64,000 nucleotides of DNA from Enterobacter hormaechei ATCC 49162 (GCF_001875655.1 NZ_MKEQ01000001.1:744001-808000); one strand, 5' to 3'. Counted from the stretch's first letter, positions 48,788-56,965 are shown. The notes: generated from the letters alone by a model not told the origin. A program made the numbers and translations.

Positions 48788-48798
48788 TGATGAGCTCC

Positions 48799-50271
48799 TT
48801 AGAAGAATACTGCGCCGACCTGCTTGTGATTGTTCTTCGCTACTGCAAAGTAACGGAAGCCGTCAGCACCGTGTGATGTGAAGTCATGAAGCGGTTTATC
48901 TTTCCAGCACCCGCGCTTATCGTCCCACTCCTTGCGGTAGCCTTCGAGGTGAGATATGCCCTCTGCACATTTCTCTTCATCGAAAACACAGGATGGGAGA
49001 ATTTCACGCACCGACTCAATGCCGGTATCAACACCGACTTTTGGCACCACCTGGAATGTCATGCTGTAAACCTGACCATCGATCTCATACCCCTCACGGG
49101 CAAGCTCTCTGCGGGATTTGGCATCAGCACCGAATTCACGGTTATCAATGTCGTGCGGACCCCAGTGTTCGCCGTATTCATAGCCGCGGTCTTTCAGCAC
49201 TTTCATGTAGTGCCTCAGGCCTTCGCCGGAGTTTTCGTAGTAGTCTATGATGTGGAACTCTTCGCCAACCTCGCGAACGAACCAGATGGCCGTGGAGTCG
49301 CCAACACCGATATCCCAGAACGTGTGCACCGGGAGGTGCGAGTTGTCGGGGATTTGGCCGATCCGCTTATTGGTATAGAGCCAGCGGAACTGCTTGGCGT
49401 AGTACGCGCCCTCGACCGACTGCTGGAACGCCTCGGCCGGAATGGTCGGGTATTCGCGCTTCATGTCGTCGCCGAGAGTTTTCTCTTTGGCGTAGTACCA
49501 GGCTTTCTGGCGGTCGTTAACGACTACGCCGTGCTTCGCCTCCATCTCAGCGAAGTATTCCAGCAGGCGCACCGGCAGAGACTCGACCGGGTCGATTGCG
49601 TACTGCGGATTCTTCCACCAGGAGAAGAAGAAAAACTTCCAGTCCAGCGCGGATAAGGGCTTGCCCTGCAGCAGCGCTTTCTCTGCCGTCTGGCAGTAAT
49701 CGAAGAAGTAACCCGCCCGGCCCTCGGCTGTGCTCTCGATAGTAGCGAAGCATCCAGTCGATACCGCCTCAAACGCACCAGTGACGATCTCACGGGCTTT
49801 GTCAGGATACTTGGCGCATATCTTCCCGAACTCGGAAACGTGCAGGTAACGCAGCGTACCGCCACGAAATGAAGTGCTGACGTATAGTGAGCCTCCCTTC
49901 TTGAAGACGAGCTCGCCGGAAGAGTCATTGCTGGCCGGGTTGGCCGCCTTTATCTCTGCAGGCAGCTTATCGTATGCGTACTTCACCTTTTCGCGGAACA
50001 GGCGCTTTGCGTCATTCAGCGTGTGGGCAATCAGCGCGCACTTAGCCGACTCAAACAGGGCCGCGTCGAGCTGGATGATGCACACCTCTGTGGTGAATCC
50101 GAGCTGGCGTGCTTTCAGGATTATGTTGCGGGTGTGGATCCCCTCGAAGTATTCCCGCTGCTCAGGCGTCATCCTGAAGCGCGTGGGCTTACCCTCTTTG
50201 TCGGTGATCCAGTAAAGATTGTTCAGCCGCCAGTCTTTATCCGACAGCAGCTTGATGTGCTCAGGTTTCAT
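48799..50271 (-). CDS. Terminase large subunit
   Basis: 490 residues, ATPase and nuclease of the packaging motor. An atypical Walker A (ILKARQLGFTT) and Walker B (LRYLHVSEFGKI) appear in the first 160 residues. The nuclease half has DIGVGDSTAIWFVREVG and ends DGFRYFAVAKNNHKQ. Its start overlaps the small-subunit stop by one base. Confidence 0.93.
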   Translation of the reverse strand: MKPEHIKLLSDKDWRLNNLYWITDKEGKPTRFRMTPEQREYFEGIHTRNIILKARQLGFTTEVCIIQLDAALFESAKCALIAHTLNDAKRLFREKVKYAYDKLPAEIKAANPASNDSSGELVFKKGGSLYVSTSFRGGTLRYLHVSEFGKICAKYPDKAREIVTGAFEAVSTGCFATIESTAEGRAGYFFDYCQTAEKALLQGKPLSALDWKFFFFSWWKNPQYAIDPVESLPVRLLEYFAEMEAKHGVVVNDRQKAWYYAKEKTLGDDMKREYPTIPAEAFQQSVEGAYYAKQFRWLYTNKRIGQIPDNSHLPVHTFWDIGVGDSTAIWFVREVGEEFHIIDYYENSGEGLRHYMKVLKDRGYEYGEHWGPHDIDNREFGADAKSRRELAREGYEIDGQVYSMTFQVVPKVGVDTGIESVREILPSCVFDEEKCAEGISHLEGYRKEWDDKRGCWKDKPLHDFTSHGADGFRYFAVAKNNHKQVGAVFF

Positions 50272-50873
50272 TACGCCCCCTGAGACAGAGAATCCATCAG
50301 GTCAGACAATTGCTTAACAGAGTTGTCGCCTTCCGGCCCGTCGATATCGTAGGCCTGACGCTCAAGCCCAATCAGATTCTTCAGCGCGTCGCTCAGTGCT
50401 TTTACCGACTTAACGCGCTCAGGCATGCTGATGACCTTGTGGTAAATCTCATTGAGCTTGTCCTGACCCTTGTCGTCAGGGTCGAACATCAGCTCTCCGA
50501 GCTTCTCCAGTGCGGCCACGTCTGCGCACTCCGCGCCCAACTCATCAAACAGGGCGTTGGTTATCTGCCGGGCGCGCTTAATGTCGCCGCGATGCTCCAT
50601 GCGGACACTGGCGATTACCTCGGCCGTCGCCTCGATGAGTACGCGTTCGTTAAAAGTGACTTCACTGCGTACCTGTTTGCGTACCTCAGCTTTGCGTACC
50701 AGATCGTCAGCGCGTTCTTTCACCTTCGCATTCAGGTCGCGCGACCAGTCGTCACGTTTGGCGCGCTTACGGATAGCGCCTTCACTGATACCGTGTTGTG
50801 ATGCTATTTCTCTGAGGGACATCACTCCGGCCCGGTACGCCGTCTCGATGGCCTCCCAGTCCGGTTTGCTCAT
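50271..50873 (-). CDS. Terminase small subunit
   Basis: 200 residues. The N-terminal helix-turn-helix (MSLREIASQHGISEGAIRKR) is for DNA recognition, and the rest is helical for ring assembly. It lies directly upstream of the large subunit. Confidence 0.88.
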   Translation of the reverse strand: MSKPDWEAIETAYRAGVMSLREIASQHGISEGAIRKRAKRDDWSRDLNAKVKERADDLVRKAEVRKQVRSEVTFNERVLIEATAEVIASVRMEHRGDIKRARQITNALFDELGAECADVAALEKLGELMFDPDDKGQDKLNEIYHKVISMPERVKSVKALSDALKNLIGLERQAYDIDGPEGDNSVKQLSDLMDSLSQGA

Positions 50874-50876
50874 TCG

Positions 50877-51083
50877 TTACTCCGTTGTTTGTTCGACCTG
50901 GCTCTTGGCCTTCAGGTAATCAAAGGTCATATCGAGCAATAGAGTGCGCAGCGCGTCATCCTCTGAAATTCGAGGGCTAAGCTCACTCACCCGACGTTGC
51001 AATTCTTCAAGCACTTCGCGTGAACGCGCAACATGCCATCTCATATCAAGAGTTACGGTAATGGGTCCTATTTTCGCTGTCAT
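50877..51083 (-). CDS. Small phage protein upstream of terS
   Basis: 68 residues from MTAKIGPITVTLDMRWHVAR, with GAGGAAAG upstream at 10-base spacing. The helical, charged part ELQRRVSELSPRISEDDALR follows. It overlaps the upstream gene stop by four bases. Function unknown. Confidence 0.6.
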   Translation of the reverse strand: MTAKIGPITVTLDMRWHVARSREVLEELQRRVSELSPRISEDDALRTLLLDMTFDYLKAKSQVEQTTE

Positions 51084-51289
51084 GATGCACTTTCCTCGGT
51101 TTCGCCCTCTGCCGGAACTGGCGTGAACTCCACACGCTTCACATCGGCAGGAGCGAAGTAAAGCCACTGGCCTGTTTCGGTTGCCAGCGGCACAAAGCCG
51201 TTTACCAACTCAGGCTGACGTCGTGACATCTTGCCCGTGAAGGTTTCGCCTGTTTGGGTGGTTAGCGTGATTTGGTAGATGTCGGACAT
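51080..51289 (-). CDS. Small phage protein
   Basis: 69 residues (MSDIYQITLTTQTGETFTGK), beta-rich and acidic at the C-terminus. AGAGG precedes the ATG. Coupled to the next gene by ATGA. Between the lysis cassette and terS; function unknown. Confidence 0.6.
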   Translation of the reverse strand: MSDIYQITLTTQTGETFTGKMSRRQPELVNGFVPLATETGQWLYFAPADVKRVEFTPVPAEGETEESAS

Positions 51290-51383
51290 GATTACCTCTT
51301 TGCCTTGTCGCAGCTGTTGCCCTGCTTCTCAGAAGTGCTTAGCCACTTACGGCTTACCCGTCAGCAAGATGATGATCACCGCC

Positions 51384-51686
51384 TTATTGGGGTTGAGCAT
51401 TCTTTCCTTGTCGGGAGGATTCGATTTTTCGGATTGCCGCCTTATCCAGATTGCACTGCCCCAGCGCCGTATAGAGCTGAGCGTTTAACTCGAGACTTGC
51501 CTGCCATGTGAATGGCACGGCCATTCCTGGGATCGGTGTGTCTGCAGTAAGGTCAGCGCTTATCAGTACCACGGGCGCCGGCACGTAAACCGTCCGCGTA
51601 TTCCCGCAAGCTGTCAGCAGCGGCAGCAGGAACAAGCTGCTTAGCACACTGATCCCCTTCAAGCGCCTGCCTGATGTAGATAACAT
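51384..51686 (-). CDS. Rz1-like outer-membrane spanin lipoprotein
   Basis: 100 residues. A signal peptide of the lipoprotein type ends in the lipobox LLTAC ([15 protein letters not shown]). It overlaps the Rz gene in a different frame, from 51553 to 51686, the classic Rz/Rz1 layout. It pairs with Rz to fuse the inner and outer membranes at lysis. The start is the ATG at 51686; an earlier in-frame start would extend the signal unusually. Confidence 0.8.
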   Translation of the reverse strand: MLSTSGRRLKGISVLSSLFLLPLLTACGNTRTVYVPAPVVLISADLTADTPIPGMAVPFTWQASLELNAQLYTALGQCNLDKAAIRKIESSRQGKNAQPQ

Positions 51687-51930
51687 GCTGCTCACCTGCC
51701 TGGGAAAGTTCGGTCTTTGCATTCTGGGTTACCCGGGAAATGTCATTGATGAGGTTCATTGCGGTGACTACGCTATTGCTAACGGTCTCGGCGGTTTCCG
51801 CCCTGGCCGTTGCTTTATCACGCTGCTCTTTGAAGGTGATAGCGTTGTCGTGGTAGTGGCTAGCCAGCCATCCGAGGCTAACTATCAGGCAGATCACTAC
51901 GGCGCTGATAATGGCGGTTAACCGGTTCAT
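51553..51930 (-). CDS. Rz-like inner-membrane spanin
   Basis: 125 residues. An N-terminal membrane anchor ([20 protein letters not shown]) is followed by a periplasmic coiled-coil helix ([18 protein letters not shown]) and the spanin tail. Overlaps R by four bases upstream and Rz1 downstream. Confidence 0.88.
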   Translation of the reverse strand: MNRLTAIISAVVICLIVSLGWLASHYHDNAITFKEQRDKATARAETAETVSNSVVTAMNLINDISRVTQNAKTELSQAGEQHVIYIRQALEGDQCAKQLVPAAAADSLREYADGLRAGARGTDKR

Positions 51931-52406
51931 GGTTGTACTTCGGCTACAACGCCGCCAGCGGCTTTGAATTTTGCGATCAGGTTGTCTGCCTTATGCTCAA
52001 ACTGGCCATAGCCTGCCCCGGGCAATGACGCCCAGATATTGCTGCAACGATCGATAGCTTGCCGAATCTGCCCGTTATCGATTAGCGGAAGCGCGCCACG
52101 TTCTTTGATTTGCTGCAGTGCCACCTGGTCCTGTGAGGCTGGAGAGAAGTCTTTCAGTCCAAGCTGTTTCCGGTACGCATCCCACCATTTTGAAAGCAAC
52201 TGGTAACGCCCAGCCGCGGTAGATTTGATGCCCAACTTGGGGAGGTTGACCAGTTTTCGTGGGTGGTCGCTGTAGTCAGAGAAAAGCGATCCGCCGACAA
52301 TGACATCATAACCCCTGTTTTTGGTGTTCTGCCTTGGCTTGTCAGTACCCTCTGACCAGGCGAGCATATCCAGAAATGCCCTGCGCTGCTTATTGAGTTC
52401 CAGCAT
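51927..52406 (-). CDS. Endolysin, lambda R-type transglycosylase
   Basis: 159 residues, close to lambda [21 protein letters not shown] with the catalytic Glu in AWSEGTD, then [40 protein letters not shown]. It cleaves peptidoglycan without hydrolysis. Of three possible starts (TTG 52412, ATG 52409, ATG 52406), the last aligns with lambda R and has the best spacing from AGGGG. It has no signal sequence, so it needs the holin. Confidence 0.9.
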   Translation of the reverse strand: MLELNKQRRAFLDMLAWSEGTDKPRQNTKNRGYDVIVGGSLFSDYSDHPRKLVNLPKLGIKSTAAGRYQLLSKWWDAYRKQLGLKDFSPASQDQVALQQIKERGALPLIDNGQIRQAIDRCSNIWASLPGAGYGQFEHKADNLIAKFKAAGGVVAEVQP

Positions 52407-52713
52407 CATCAACCCCTGCTTTTCTGGCGGCGAACTTCTTAATCAGGTTGCCGATCGAGTCTGTACCGATGTAGCCAATGAAGACACTGGCGATATACGC
52501 GAGATTGCTGCTCAGGCCAATGAAGTCGAGAAGGTCACGGACGAACCAGGCGATCATCGCGCACATGACCGCATCGATCAGCGTCTTCGCCATAGCGCCA
52601 CCGTTATAGCGACCCCGCAAATACGCCATGATGAAAGCCAGTATTGCGCCGATACCCTGCTCCTTAGCTGCCAGCAGAGCGGCGATGAAATCTTGTTTGT
52701 AGGGCATTCGCAT
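52390..52713 (-). CDS. Holin, lambda S family
   Basis: 107 residues, similar to lambda S along its whole length ([37 protein letters not shown]). Three membrane helices. It begins M-R-M-P, copying the lambda M-K-M-P dual start: ATG at 52713 (antiholin form) and at 52707 (holin form), under one ribosome site GGAGGTGAGG. It overlaps the endolysin start. Confidence 0.92.
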   Translation of the reverse strand: MRMPYKQDFIAALLAAKEQGIGAILAFIMAYLRGRYNGGAMAKTLIDAVMCAMIAWFVRDLLDFIGLSSNLAYIASVFIGYIGTDSIGNLIKKFAARKAGVDDAGTQ

Positions 52714-52830
52714 AAGCCTCACCTCCGTTAATGACGGATGGCGCTGTGTGTGTTTGAAAGGGTCAGGCCCGTCGGGCTGGATTTAACAACGAAGCGTGTC
52801 GATGATGATTCCCGCGGGACCTGATAATAA

Positions 52831-52852
52831 AAAAGCCATGCAAATGCATGGC
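52831..52852 (-). terminator. Second late-leader terminator
   Basis: GCCATGCA / TGCATGGC with a 2-base loop, followed by T6 on the minus strand, 120 bases upstream of the holin. Confidence 0.75.
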
Positions 52853-52993
52853 CTTGTGATTTGAATCCGTTATTTACAAAATGTATTCGAGACAGTATCT
52901 TTCGACTTCCGGACAAAAAAACATATACCGGGACAAAATCTAAATGTAACTGCCTTGCCTGCATGAAACCATGCTGTCTTTTTTTTGCCCAAA

Positions 52994-53015
52994 GAAAAAG
53001 CCCACCGAAGTGGGC
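52994..53015 (-). terminator. Late-leader terminator (tR'-like)
   Basis: GCCCAC / GTGGGC with loop CGAA, followed by T5 on the minus strand, about 140 bases downstream of the likely start point. It would block late transcription unless Q modifies the polymerase. Confidence 0.8.
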
Positions 53016-53041
53016 CTTACAGCTATCATCATTTTTTATTA

Positions 53042-53156
53042 GGTGTGGTGCCGGGTGCCTCCCGGTAAGTCGCCGCCAGTCCACAGACGACTCGCAATGC
53101 GCAAAAAAACATATCAGACTGGCAATGCCCCTCCGCATAGGGGGATTCACCACACC
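53042..53156 (-). ncRNA. Predicted cloverleaf RNA in the late leader
   Basis: A 9-bp closing stem (GGTGTGGTG 53042-53050 with CACCACACC 53148-53156) encloses three arms: CCGGG/CCCGG (53051-53065), GCCAGTC/GACTGGC (53075-53081 with 53117-53123) and CCCCT/AGGGG (53128-53143). The promoter -10 lies 4 bases from its 5' edge and a terminator 27 bases after its 3' edge, so it could also exist as a free small RNA of about 160 bases. It is not a tRNA. It may belong to a known prophage RNA family such as C4 antisense RNA; not verified. Confidence 0.6.
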
Positions 53157-53159
53157 AAA

Positions 53160-53188
53160 AATTTAACATCTGATGAAACTCGTTTCAA
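53160..53188 (-). promoter_or_regulatory. Likely late promoter pR'
   Basis: On the minus strand TTGAAA, a 17-base spacer, then TAAATT. A palindrome TGAAAC-tc-GTTTCA (53174-53187) overlaps the -35 and could take part in Q recognition. Confidence 0.65.
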
Positions 53189-53262
53189 TGCTCTATGACG
53201 ATGTGACAGGGGTACTGATGCAATGCATCTCGCGAATACCCCTGTCGTGTCGCCGGAAAGCA

Positions 53263-53289
53263 AAAAGCCCAAGGCGTTAACCTCGGGCT
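53263..53289 (-). terminator. Terminator after Q
   Basis: A 9-bp stem with one G-T pair (AGCCCGAGG with CCTTGGGCT, minus strand), followed by T5. Confidence 0.65.
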
Positions 53290-53357
53290 TGAATTCTTTG
53301 TGTGTCGACAATCGAAGCTATGGCGACGATATCAGATTTACATGAAATATATGCGTT

Positions 53358-54047
53358 TCAATCCAGTTTTGCAAGACTTCTATCGAAATTTGTCGCCTTT
53401 TGTTGTGAACGTGATCGCGTAACCTGCAATAACGCCCCGCTATCCAGGCGCAGGAAGATGCGCCGCATATCAACCCAGCGGTCCGTAAACGTCTCTGACC
53501 AGTTCTTTGGCGTTACGCCAACCAGCGACGCCAGCGACTGATATTCGTACGTCTCACGTCCTGCCAACTCCGCTTTGACGTCCTGCGCCGCCAGCCAGAT
53601 AAGTTTCTTCAGGCGCTCCAGCGTCTTGCCGGCCACCTTCTTCGTGCCGAGCTGCTCCCGGAACTCGTCCCACGCCCACTGAGTGATCGCCACCTGGTAC
53701 TCGAATTTGATGTTCTCGCTGTAGTTCCACAGCAGCCAAGCTTTCTGGTGGTCTTCAAGCGACAGGACGGCGCGGCGCCACGATGCGGTCACGAACTCAA
53801 CCGGCCCCACCAGAGCGATTGACGATCCCTTAGCGCGGGACTGGCTGCCGCTCATCGCCGGGCCGTCTGGGTTCACTTTTCGGCCGGTGACCGGATCGGT
53901 GATTTTCTTACGCCCCCGGCTGCGCGCCGTCGCAGTGAATTGTGCGTTCTCTGCGAAAGCTACCAGCTGCCCTTTCGTCGCCCCGCTCAGATCTGCGGTC
54001 GCCACAATGAGCTGCTGACGTACGTATTCCAGTTGCTGAATGTTCAT
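53358..54047 (-). CDS. Antitermination protein Q (phage 82 type)
   Basis: 229 residues of the 82-type Q family (MNIQQLEYVRQQLIVATADL; mid-part EDHQKAWLLWNYSENIKFEYQ; C-terminal SLVGVTPKNWSETFTDRWVDMRRIF). It loads on polymerase at the late promoter and lets it pass terminators into lysis and morphogenesis genes. It is the last gene of the nin block, coupled to the 38-residue gene by ATGA, and lies directly upstream of the late leader. Confidence 0.9.
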   Translation of the reverse strand: MNIQQLEYVRQQLIVATADLSGATKGQLVAFAENAQFTATARSRGRKKITDPVTGRKVNPDGPAMSGSQSRAKGSSIALVGPVEFVTASWRRAVLSLEDHQKAWLLWNYSENIKFEYQVAITQWAWDEFREQLGTKKVAGKTLERLKKLIWLAAQDVKAELAGRETYEYQSLASLVGVTPKNWSETFTDRWVDMRRIFLRLDSGALLQVTRSRSQQKATNFDRSLAKLD

Positions 54048-54160
54048 GCGGCTTCCTTCTGTGGCTGGTTGGTTTTGGTCTGGCTGTGCTTTGCTACTGG
54101 CGGCATGCTGGCGCGCTTAACACTTTCTGCCTGGTACCGGAGGAAGTCGGTATGGTTCAT
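54044..54160 (-). CDS. Tiny nin-region protein, 38 residues
   Basis: Reads MNHTDFLRYQAESVKRASMP ... NQPQKEAA. It overlaps the NinG stop and the Q start by four bases each (ATGA at both ends), so it is translationally embedded between them. Basic and soluble. Similar tiny proteins occur in this spot in lambdoid phages; function unknown. Confidence 0.6.
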   Translation of the reverse strand: MNHTDFLRYQAESVKRASMPPVAKHSQTKTNQPQKEAA

Positions 54161-54789
54161 GCGGCCTCCTGTCGGCGGGCACGGCGTTTTTCCAGAGCGC
54201 GGGCTTTGCGTGTGAAAATGGATTTGATGCGCTGCAGGTATGGGATGTCGAACCGGCGGACGGAATTGTCGTTGTTTATCACTTCAACTTTTTCGGCACC
54301 GATGCGCTCAATAAGGCCCTGTTCAAATGCCTTTTGCGCGCCGTCCCGATCCCGGTTGCAATAGACACACTGGGCAGCGGTATTGTGAAGATTGAAAGCC
54401 AGGTGCGCCGCTGCTCCGCGGGTGCGGTAGTGGCCGCAGTCCATGGTTCCGCCAAACTTCTGCTCCGGCAGCCTGCCGCAGCTGATGCACGGCTTACCAG
54501 CATCCCTCAGACGGACGTACCGATTGAAAGCTGTCTGCGCTTCAGATCTCCACTGCGGTTTCGTTTTTAGCGCCACCTTTCTCGCTTTCAGGTCCCGGCG
54601 ATCCGCCCGCTCTTTCTCTTTGCGCTCCTTGATGCGCTTAGCTGCGGCTTTCACCTTCTCCTTCTCGCGTTCTTCCATTGCGAGGATTGCTCCGTGTTCC
54701 GGGCTGCACCAGCGGATCCGGACGTCGTGGAATTTCGGCACGAAGTATTCACCGCATACTTTGCACTTACGGCGGGATGGTTTACGCAT
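54157..54789 (-). CDS. ninG: NinG (Rap) recombination endonuclease
   Basis: 210 residues. The N-terminal zinc knuckle CKVCGEYFVPKF...RWCSPEHG, a long basic coiled coil (EEREKEKVKAAAKRIKERKE), and the C-terminal HNH-like part (CISCGRLPEQKFGGTMDCGH, QCVYCNRDRDGAQKAFEQGL) are diagnostic of NinG/Rap, a branch-specific nuclease for phage recombination. The start at 54789 has GGAGGG upstream. Confidence 0.92.
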   Translation of the reverse strand: MRKPSRRKCKVCGEYFVPKFHDVRIRWCSPEHGAILAMEEREKEKVKAAAKRIKERKEKERADRRDLKARKVALKTKPQWRSEAQTAFNRYVRLRDAGKPCISCGRLPEQKFGGTMDCGHYRTRGAAAHLAFNLHNTAAQCVYCNRDRDGAQKAFEQGLIERIGAEKVEVINNDNSVRRFDIPYLQRIKSIFTRKARALEKRRARRQEAA

Positions 54790-54994
54790 GGTTACCCTCC
54801 ACGCTCTCTGCAAAGCATGTCTGCAGGAACGCATCCATTCTTCTCTCATTCCGATCAGCCCGGACCAGGCCAGCTGTTTTTCTGAGAAGTTTTGAACGTT
54901 TACCTTTCGCAGGGATGCTCATGACCTCGTCATAACATTCGCACCAGACTGAATGACGTATGCGAGCTGAAGCGAATTCAGATTCACGACTCAT
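54782..54994 (-). CDS. Small nin-region protein, 70 residues
   Basis: Starts MSRESEFASARIRHSVWCECYD with GAGGAGG upstream. Basic; no recognised domain. It overlaps both neighbours, as is usual in nin operons. Function unknown. Confidence 0.6.
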   Translation of the reverse strand: MSRESEFASARIRHSVWCECYDEVMSIPAKGKRSKLLRKTAGLVRADRNERRMDAFLQTCFAESVEGNHA

Positions 54995-55161
54995 GATGAT
55001 TTCCTCCTCGCCGCGAGACGCAGCCATTTCTGATCCACCAGGCGGGCGGTGTAGTCTTTCATGGTAGGGATGTCGGACGGCTTAACCTCTGGCTTGCGCT
55101 GGCGGCGCGCCGGGACGCGGAAGATTTCGTTTGTGATGACGCGAGAAAGTGGAGTAGACAT
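54991..55161 (-). CDS. ninE: NinE-family protein
   Basis: 56 residues: MSTPLSRVITNEIFRVPARR ... DYTARLVDQKWLRLAARRKSS. The C-terminal YTA-L-D-KWLR-AR pattern identifies the NinE family of lambdoid phages. Very basic. It overlaps the stop of ninB (TGATG) and the next start. Confidence 0.8.
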   Translation of the reverse strand: MSTPLSRVITNEIFRVPARRQRKPEVKPSDIPTMKDYTARLVDQKWLRLAARRKSS

Positions 55162-55616
55162 CATGCCTCCTGCTTATCGCGCAGTTGCTGGTATTCACAG
55201 CTCTGCGGAATGGTCAGGTGGCAGCCGATATTCATCGCCCAGGCTTCGACTTTGCACAGAAAAATGTACATCTCGCCGGTTTCCAGCTCGGACGTATGGC
55301 GGAGAGATTGGACCGTGGTGACCTCGCCGGACACGACGTCTACCCGGTCCTTGCTTTCGTAGCCGAGATAGGTGTGCTTCATCGCGTCTTTAACCCACTC
55401 AGGCGTAGCGAAGGCCTTACCGCGGGCGATGAGGTAGTCGCTGATTTCCGTGTACCACATGTGGCTGAGAGCGTTCTGCGACAGGCTGCGCTTCTCGCGC
55501 CACGGCTTCACCTGCAGGCGGAAGCATTGCCCGGCATCCAGCAATGGCTGAATCTGCTGGCCTATGGCCGCGAAGTTGCCGCGATGGAGTTTGATGCCGT
55601 CTACTGGCAGAGTCAT
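55161..55616 (-). CDS. ninB: NinB (Orf) recombination mediator
   Basis: 151 residues: LQVKPWREKRSLSQNALSHM, EISDYLIARGKAFATPEWVK, then ETGEMYIFLCKVEAWAMNIG as in lambda Orf. It binds single-stranded DNA and helps load recombinases in place of RecFOR. AAGGAGG precedes the ATG. It leads the ninB-ninE-ninG-Q block. Confidence 0.9.
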   Translation of the reverse strand: MTLPVDGIKLHRGNFAAIGQQIQPLLDAGQCFRLQVKPWREKRSLSQNALSHMWYTEISDYLIARGKAFATPEWVKDAMKHTYLGYESKDRVDVVSGEVTTVQSLRHTSELETGEMYIFLCKVEAWAMNIGCHLTIPQSCEYQQLRDKQEA

Positions 55617-55703
55617 ACGGCCTCCTTAACGGAAACCGCAGAATGCAGAAAATCGCAGGTGCATTTCTGCATCTGTGACAAGGTGAGGAGTTCAGATTGT
55701 GGT

Positions 55704-55727
55704 CGCATTTAAGTCCCCTTAAATGCG
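55704..55727. repeat. Inverted repeat upstream of ninB
   Basis: CGCATTTAAG and CTTAAATGCG, perfect 10-base arms separated by TCCC. A second repeat ATGCAGAAA / TTTCTGCAT with a 12-base spacer lies at 55643-55672, nearer ninB. Could be operators or RNA hairpins. Confidence 0.7.
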
Positions 55728-55764
55728 CAGAAGTCACCGGAGTTGTTCAGACTCCGATGACATG

Positions 55765-55793
55765 ATTATGGACGGTTGATTATGGAAAATCAA
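55765..55793 (-). promoter_or_regulatory. Likely internal promoter for the nin-Q block
   Basis: On the minus strand TTGATT, a 17-base spacer and CATAAT, just after the end of the upstream gene and 150 bases before ninB. Confidence 0.6.
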
Positions 55794-55794
55794 T

Positions 55795-56037
55795 TCAATC
55801 GAGCGGCTGAATTCCAGATGCAGTAATAGCCGCGTCAACAATTTCAGGCGTTAAGCTTACAGGCGGATGCTCAGCTACAGCGTAGGTAAAGCCTCCCACC
55901 ATGTATTTTTTAACTTCAAATGGTACTTTTTTAGTAGTTTCAGCAACAGGACCCATAATTCTTTCAACAAAATCACCATCAATAGTGATAGGTGTGCCCT
56001 TGTGTCCAGCTCCGAATAATAGGCAATCAAAACTCAT
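55795..56037 (-). CDS. Small early phage protein, 80 residues
   Basis: [20 protein letters not shown] ... with GGAGGAAG upstream. A soluble protein ending [10 protein letters not shown]. Similar conserved small proteins occur in lambdoid early regions; no function known. Overlaps the upstream gene by four bases. Confidence 0.6.
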   Translation of the reverse strand: MSFDCLLFGAGHKGTPITIDGDFVERIMGPVAETTKKVPFEVKKYMVGGFTYAVAEHPPVSLTPEIVDAAITASGIQPLD

Positions 56038-56282
56038 TTTACTTCCTCCTTGTTTAAATAATCGGGATCACTACCTTTCGGTAAAGTTATCGACTTCTCG
56101 CGATAAAACTTAAGGCGCTCAAGGAAGTAGTCCCGCAAATGCTCCGGTTGCTCTCGCATCACCACCTCAGCGATAACCGGCATGTTCAGGCGCTCTTTGT
56201 AGGCCACGCCGGAGGCTGCCAGGTCAACATTAACCTTGTCACGTTCTTCCTGCGGCTTTGCAGCAATATTCCAGTCTGACAT
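56034..56282 (-). CDS. Small early phage protein, 82 residues
   Basis: [20 protein letters not shown] ... , a charged, helical protein containing [20 protein letters not shown]. Coupled to both neighbours. Function unknown. Confidence 0.6.
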   Translation of the reverse strand: MSDWNIAAKPQEERDKVNVDLAASGVAYKERLNMPVIAEVVMREQPEHLRDYFLERLKFYREKSITLPKGSDPDYLNKEEVK

Positions 56283-56464
56283 TAGTCAGCAGTCCTCCCT
56301 CTCTTCTTTCTGGTCTCATAAGGAGATCTAAAACCATCAACAGATTCAACCTCTCCAGCATCAAACCGTTTCGCATTTGCAATTTGTGATTTCCTCCAGA
56401 ACTTTTTATGTCTTTTCATTGAAGCTTTATATTTTTCTGCTGGAGTCATTTCTTCGTTAGACAT
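56282..56464 (-). CDS. Small basic early phage protein, 60 residues
   Basis: [20 protein letters not shown] ... strongly basic ([24 protein letters not shown] at the end), suggesting nucleic-acid contact. AT-richer than its neighbours. Function unknown. Confidence 0.55.
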   Translation of the reverse strand: MSNEEMTPAEKYKASMKRHKKFWRKSQIANAKRFDAGEVESVDGFRSPYETRKKRGRTAD

Positions 56465-56497
56465 AAAACCCCCTCGGTTATTTGAGGGGATTATAGA

Positions 56498-56893
56498 TCA
56501 CTTCTGCTGCGGTGATGCCGCTATCATCCGGCGATACACATCGTAAGTTCCGAATTGTTCATCACCAGCCTCAAGCATTTCATGGGTGGGTTCTTCTGGC
56601 ACCAGCACCCATCCATCCGGAATCACCGGAGAGTTGAGTTGTTCGGAATTACCGAACGACTGAAGCATGGCTGCGCGATAGGCGTTCCAGCCGACAGCTT
56701 TTCCGTGTTCAAACGCGCTGTCAAAGTCATCATCCATTTCCATCGCAGCGGGCACAGATACCGGCGCTGGATGGGCGGTGTAAAGCGGCGTTACTTCTCG
56801 CAGCGGGTCGGCATAAGCATTGCCACTATCGAAGCTGACGTTGTTTTTTGCGCCGCCGCCTGACAGTAGCCACGCCACAGGCTCCGCTTCGAG
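56498..56893 (-). pseudogene. Phage Ea22-like protein cut at its N-terminus by the IS
   Basis: The open frame enters from the IS boundary and gives LEAEPVAWLLSGGGAKNN ... PLREVTPLYTAHPAPVSVPA ... PDGWVLVPEEPTHEMLEAGD. The EPVAW and PLYTAPPAP-like motifs and the PDGWVLVP end are typical of variable lambdoid early proteins. The normal N-terminus is missing at 56893. A GTG at 56878 could restart translation, but without a good ribosome site. Confidence 0.75.
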
Positions 56894-56965
56894 TGAAGTG
56901 GTTTACTGAATTTGGCCACCTGAACAGAGGTGATATGCTCACCTCAGAACAACACAGGTGTCATA

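Larger units (their letters stand above)
52714..53357 (-). promoter_or_regulatory. Late leader region between Q and the lysis genes
   Basis: 644 bases without a supported gene. In minus-strand order it holds a terminator for Q (53289-53263), a long hairpin (53246-53205), a sigma-70-like promoter (-35 at 53188-53183, -10 at 53165-53160), a predicted cloverleaf RNA (53156-53042), a terminator (53015-52994) and a second terminator (52852-52831). This is the layout of a Q-dependent late promoter with its leader. Confidence 0.75.

Noticed and set aside
51290..51383. Possible micro-gene (about 16 codons, [11 protein letters not shown]...) between Rz1 and the next gene
   Set aside because: Too short, no clear ribosome site and no family known to me.
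52728..53153. 141-codon minus-strand frame over the late leader
   Set aside because: It covers terminators and the cloverleaf structure and looks like chance coding.
53042..53156. tRNA gene
   Set aside because: The closing stem is 9 bp, and there is no T-loop consensus or CCA-type end; it is a structured leader rather than a tRNA.
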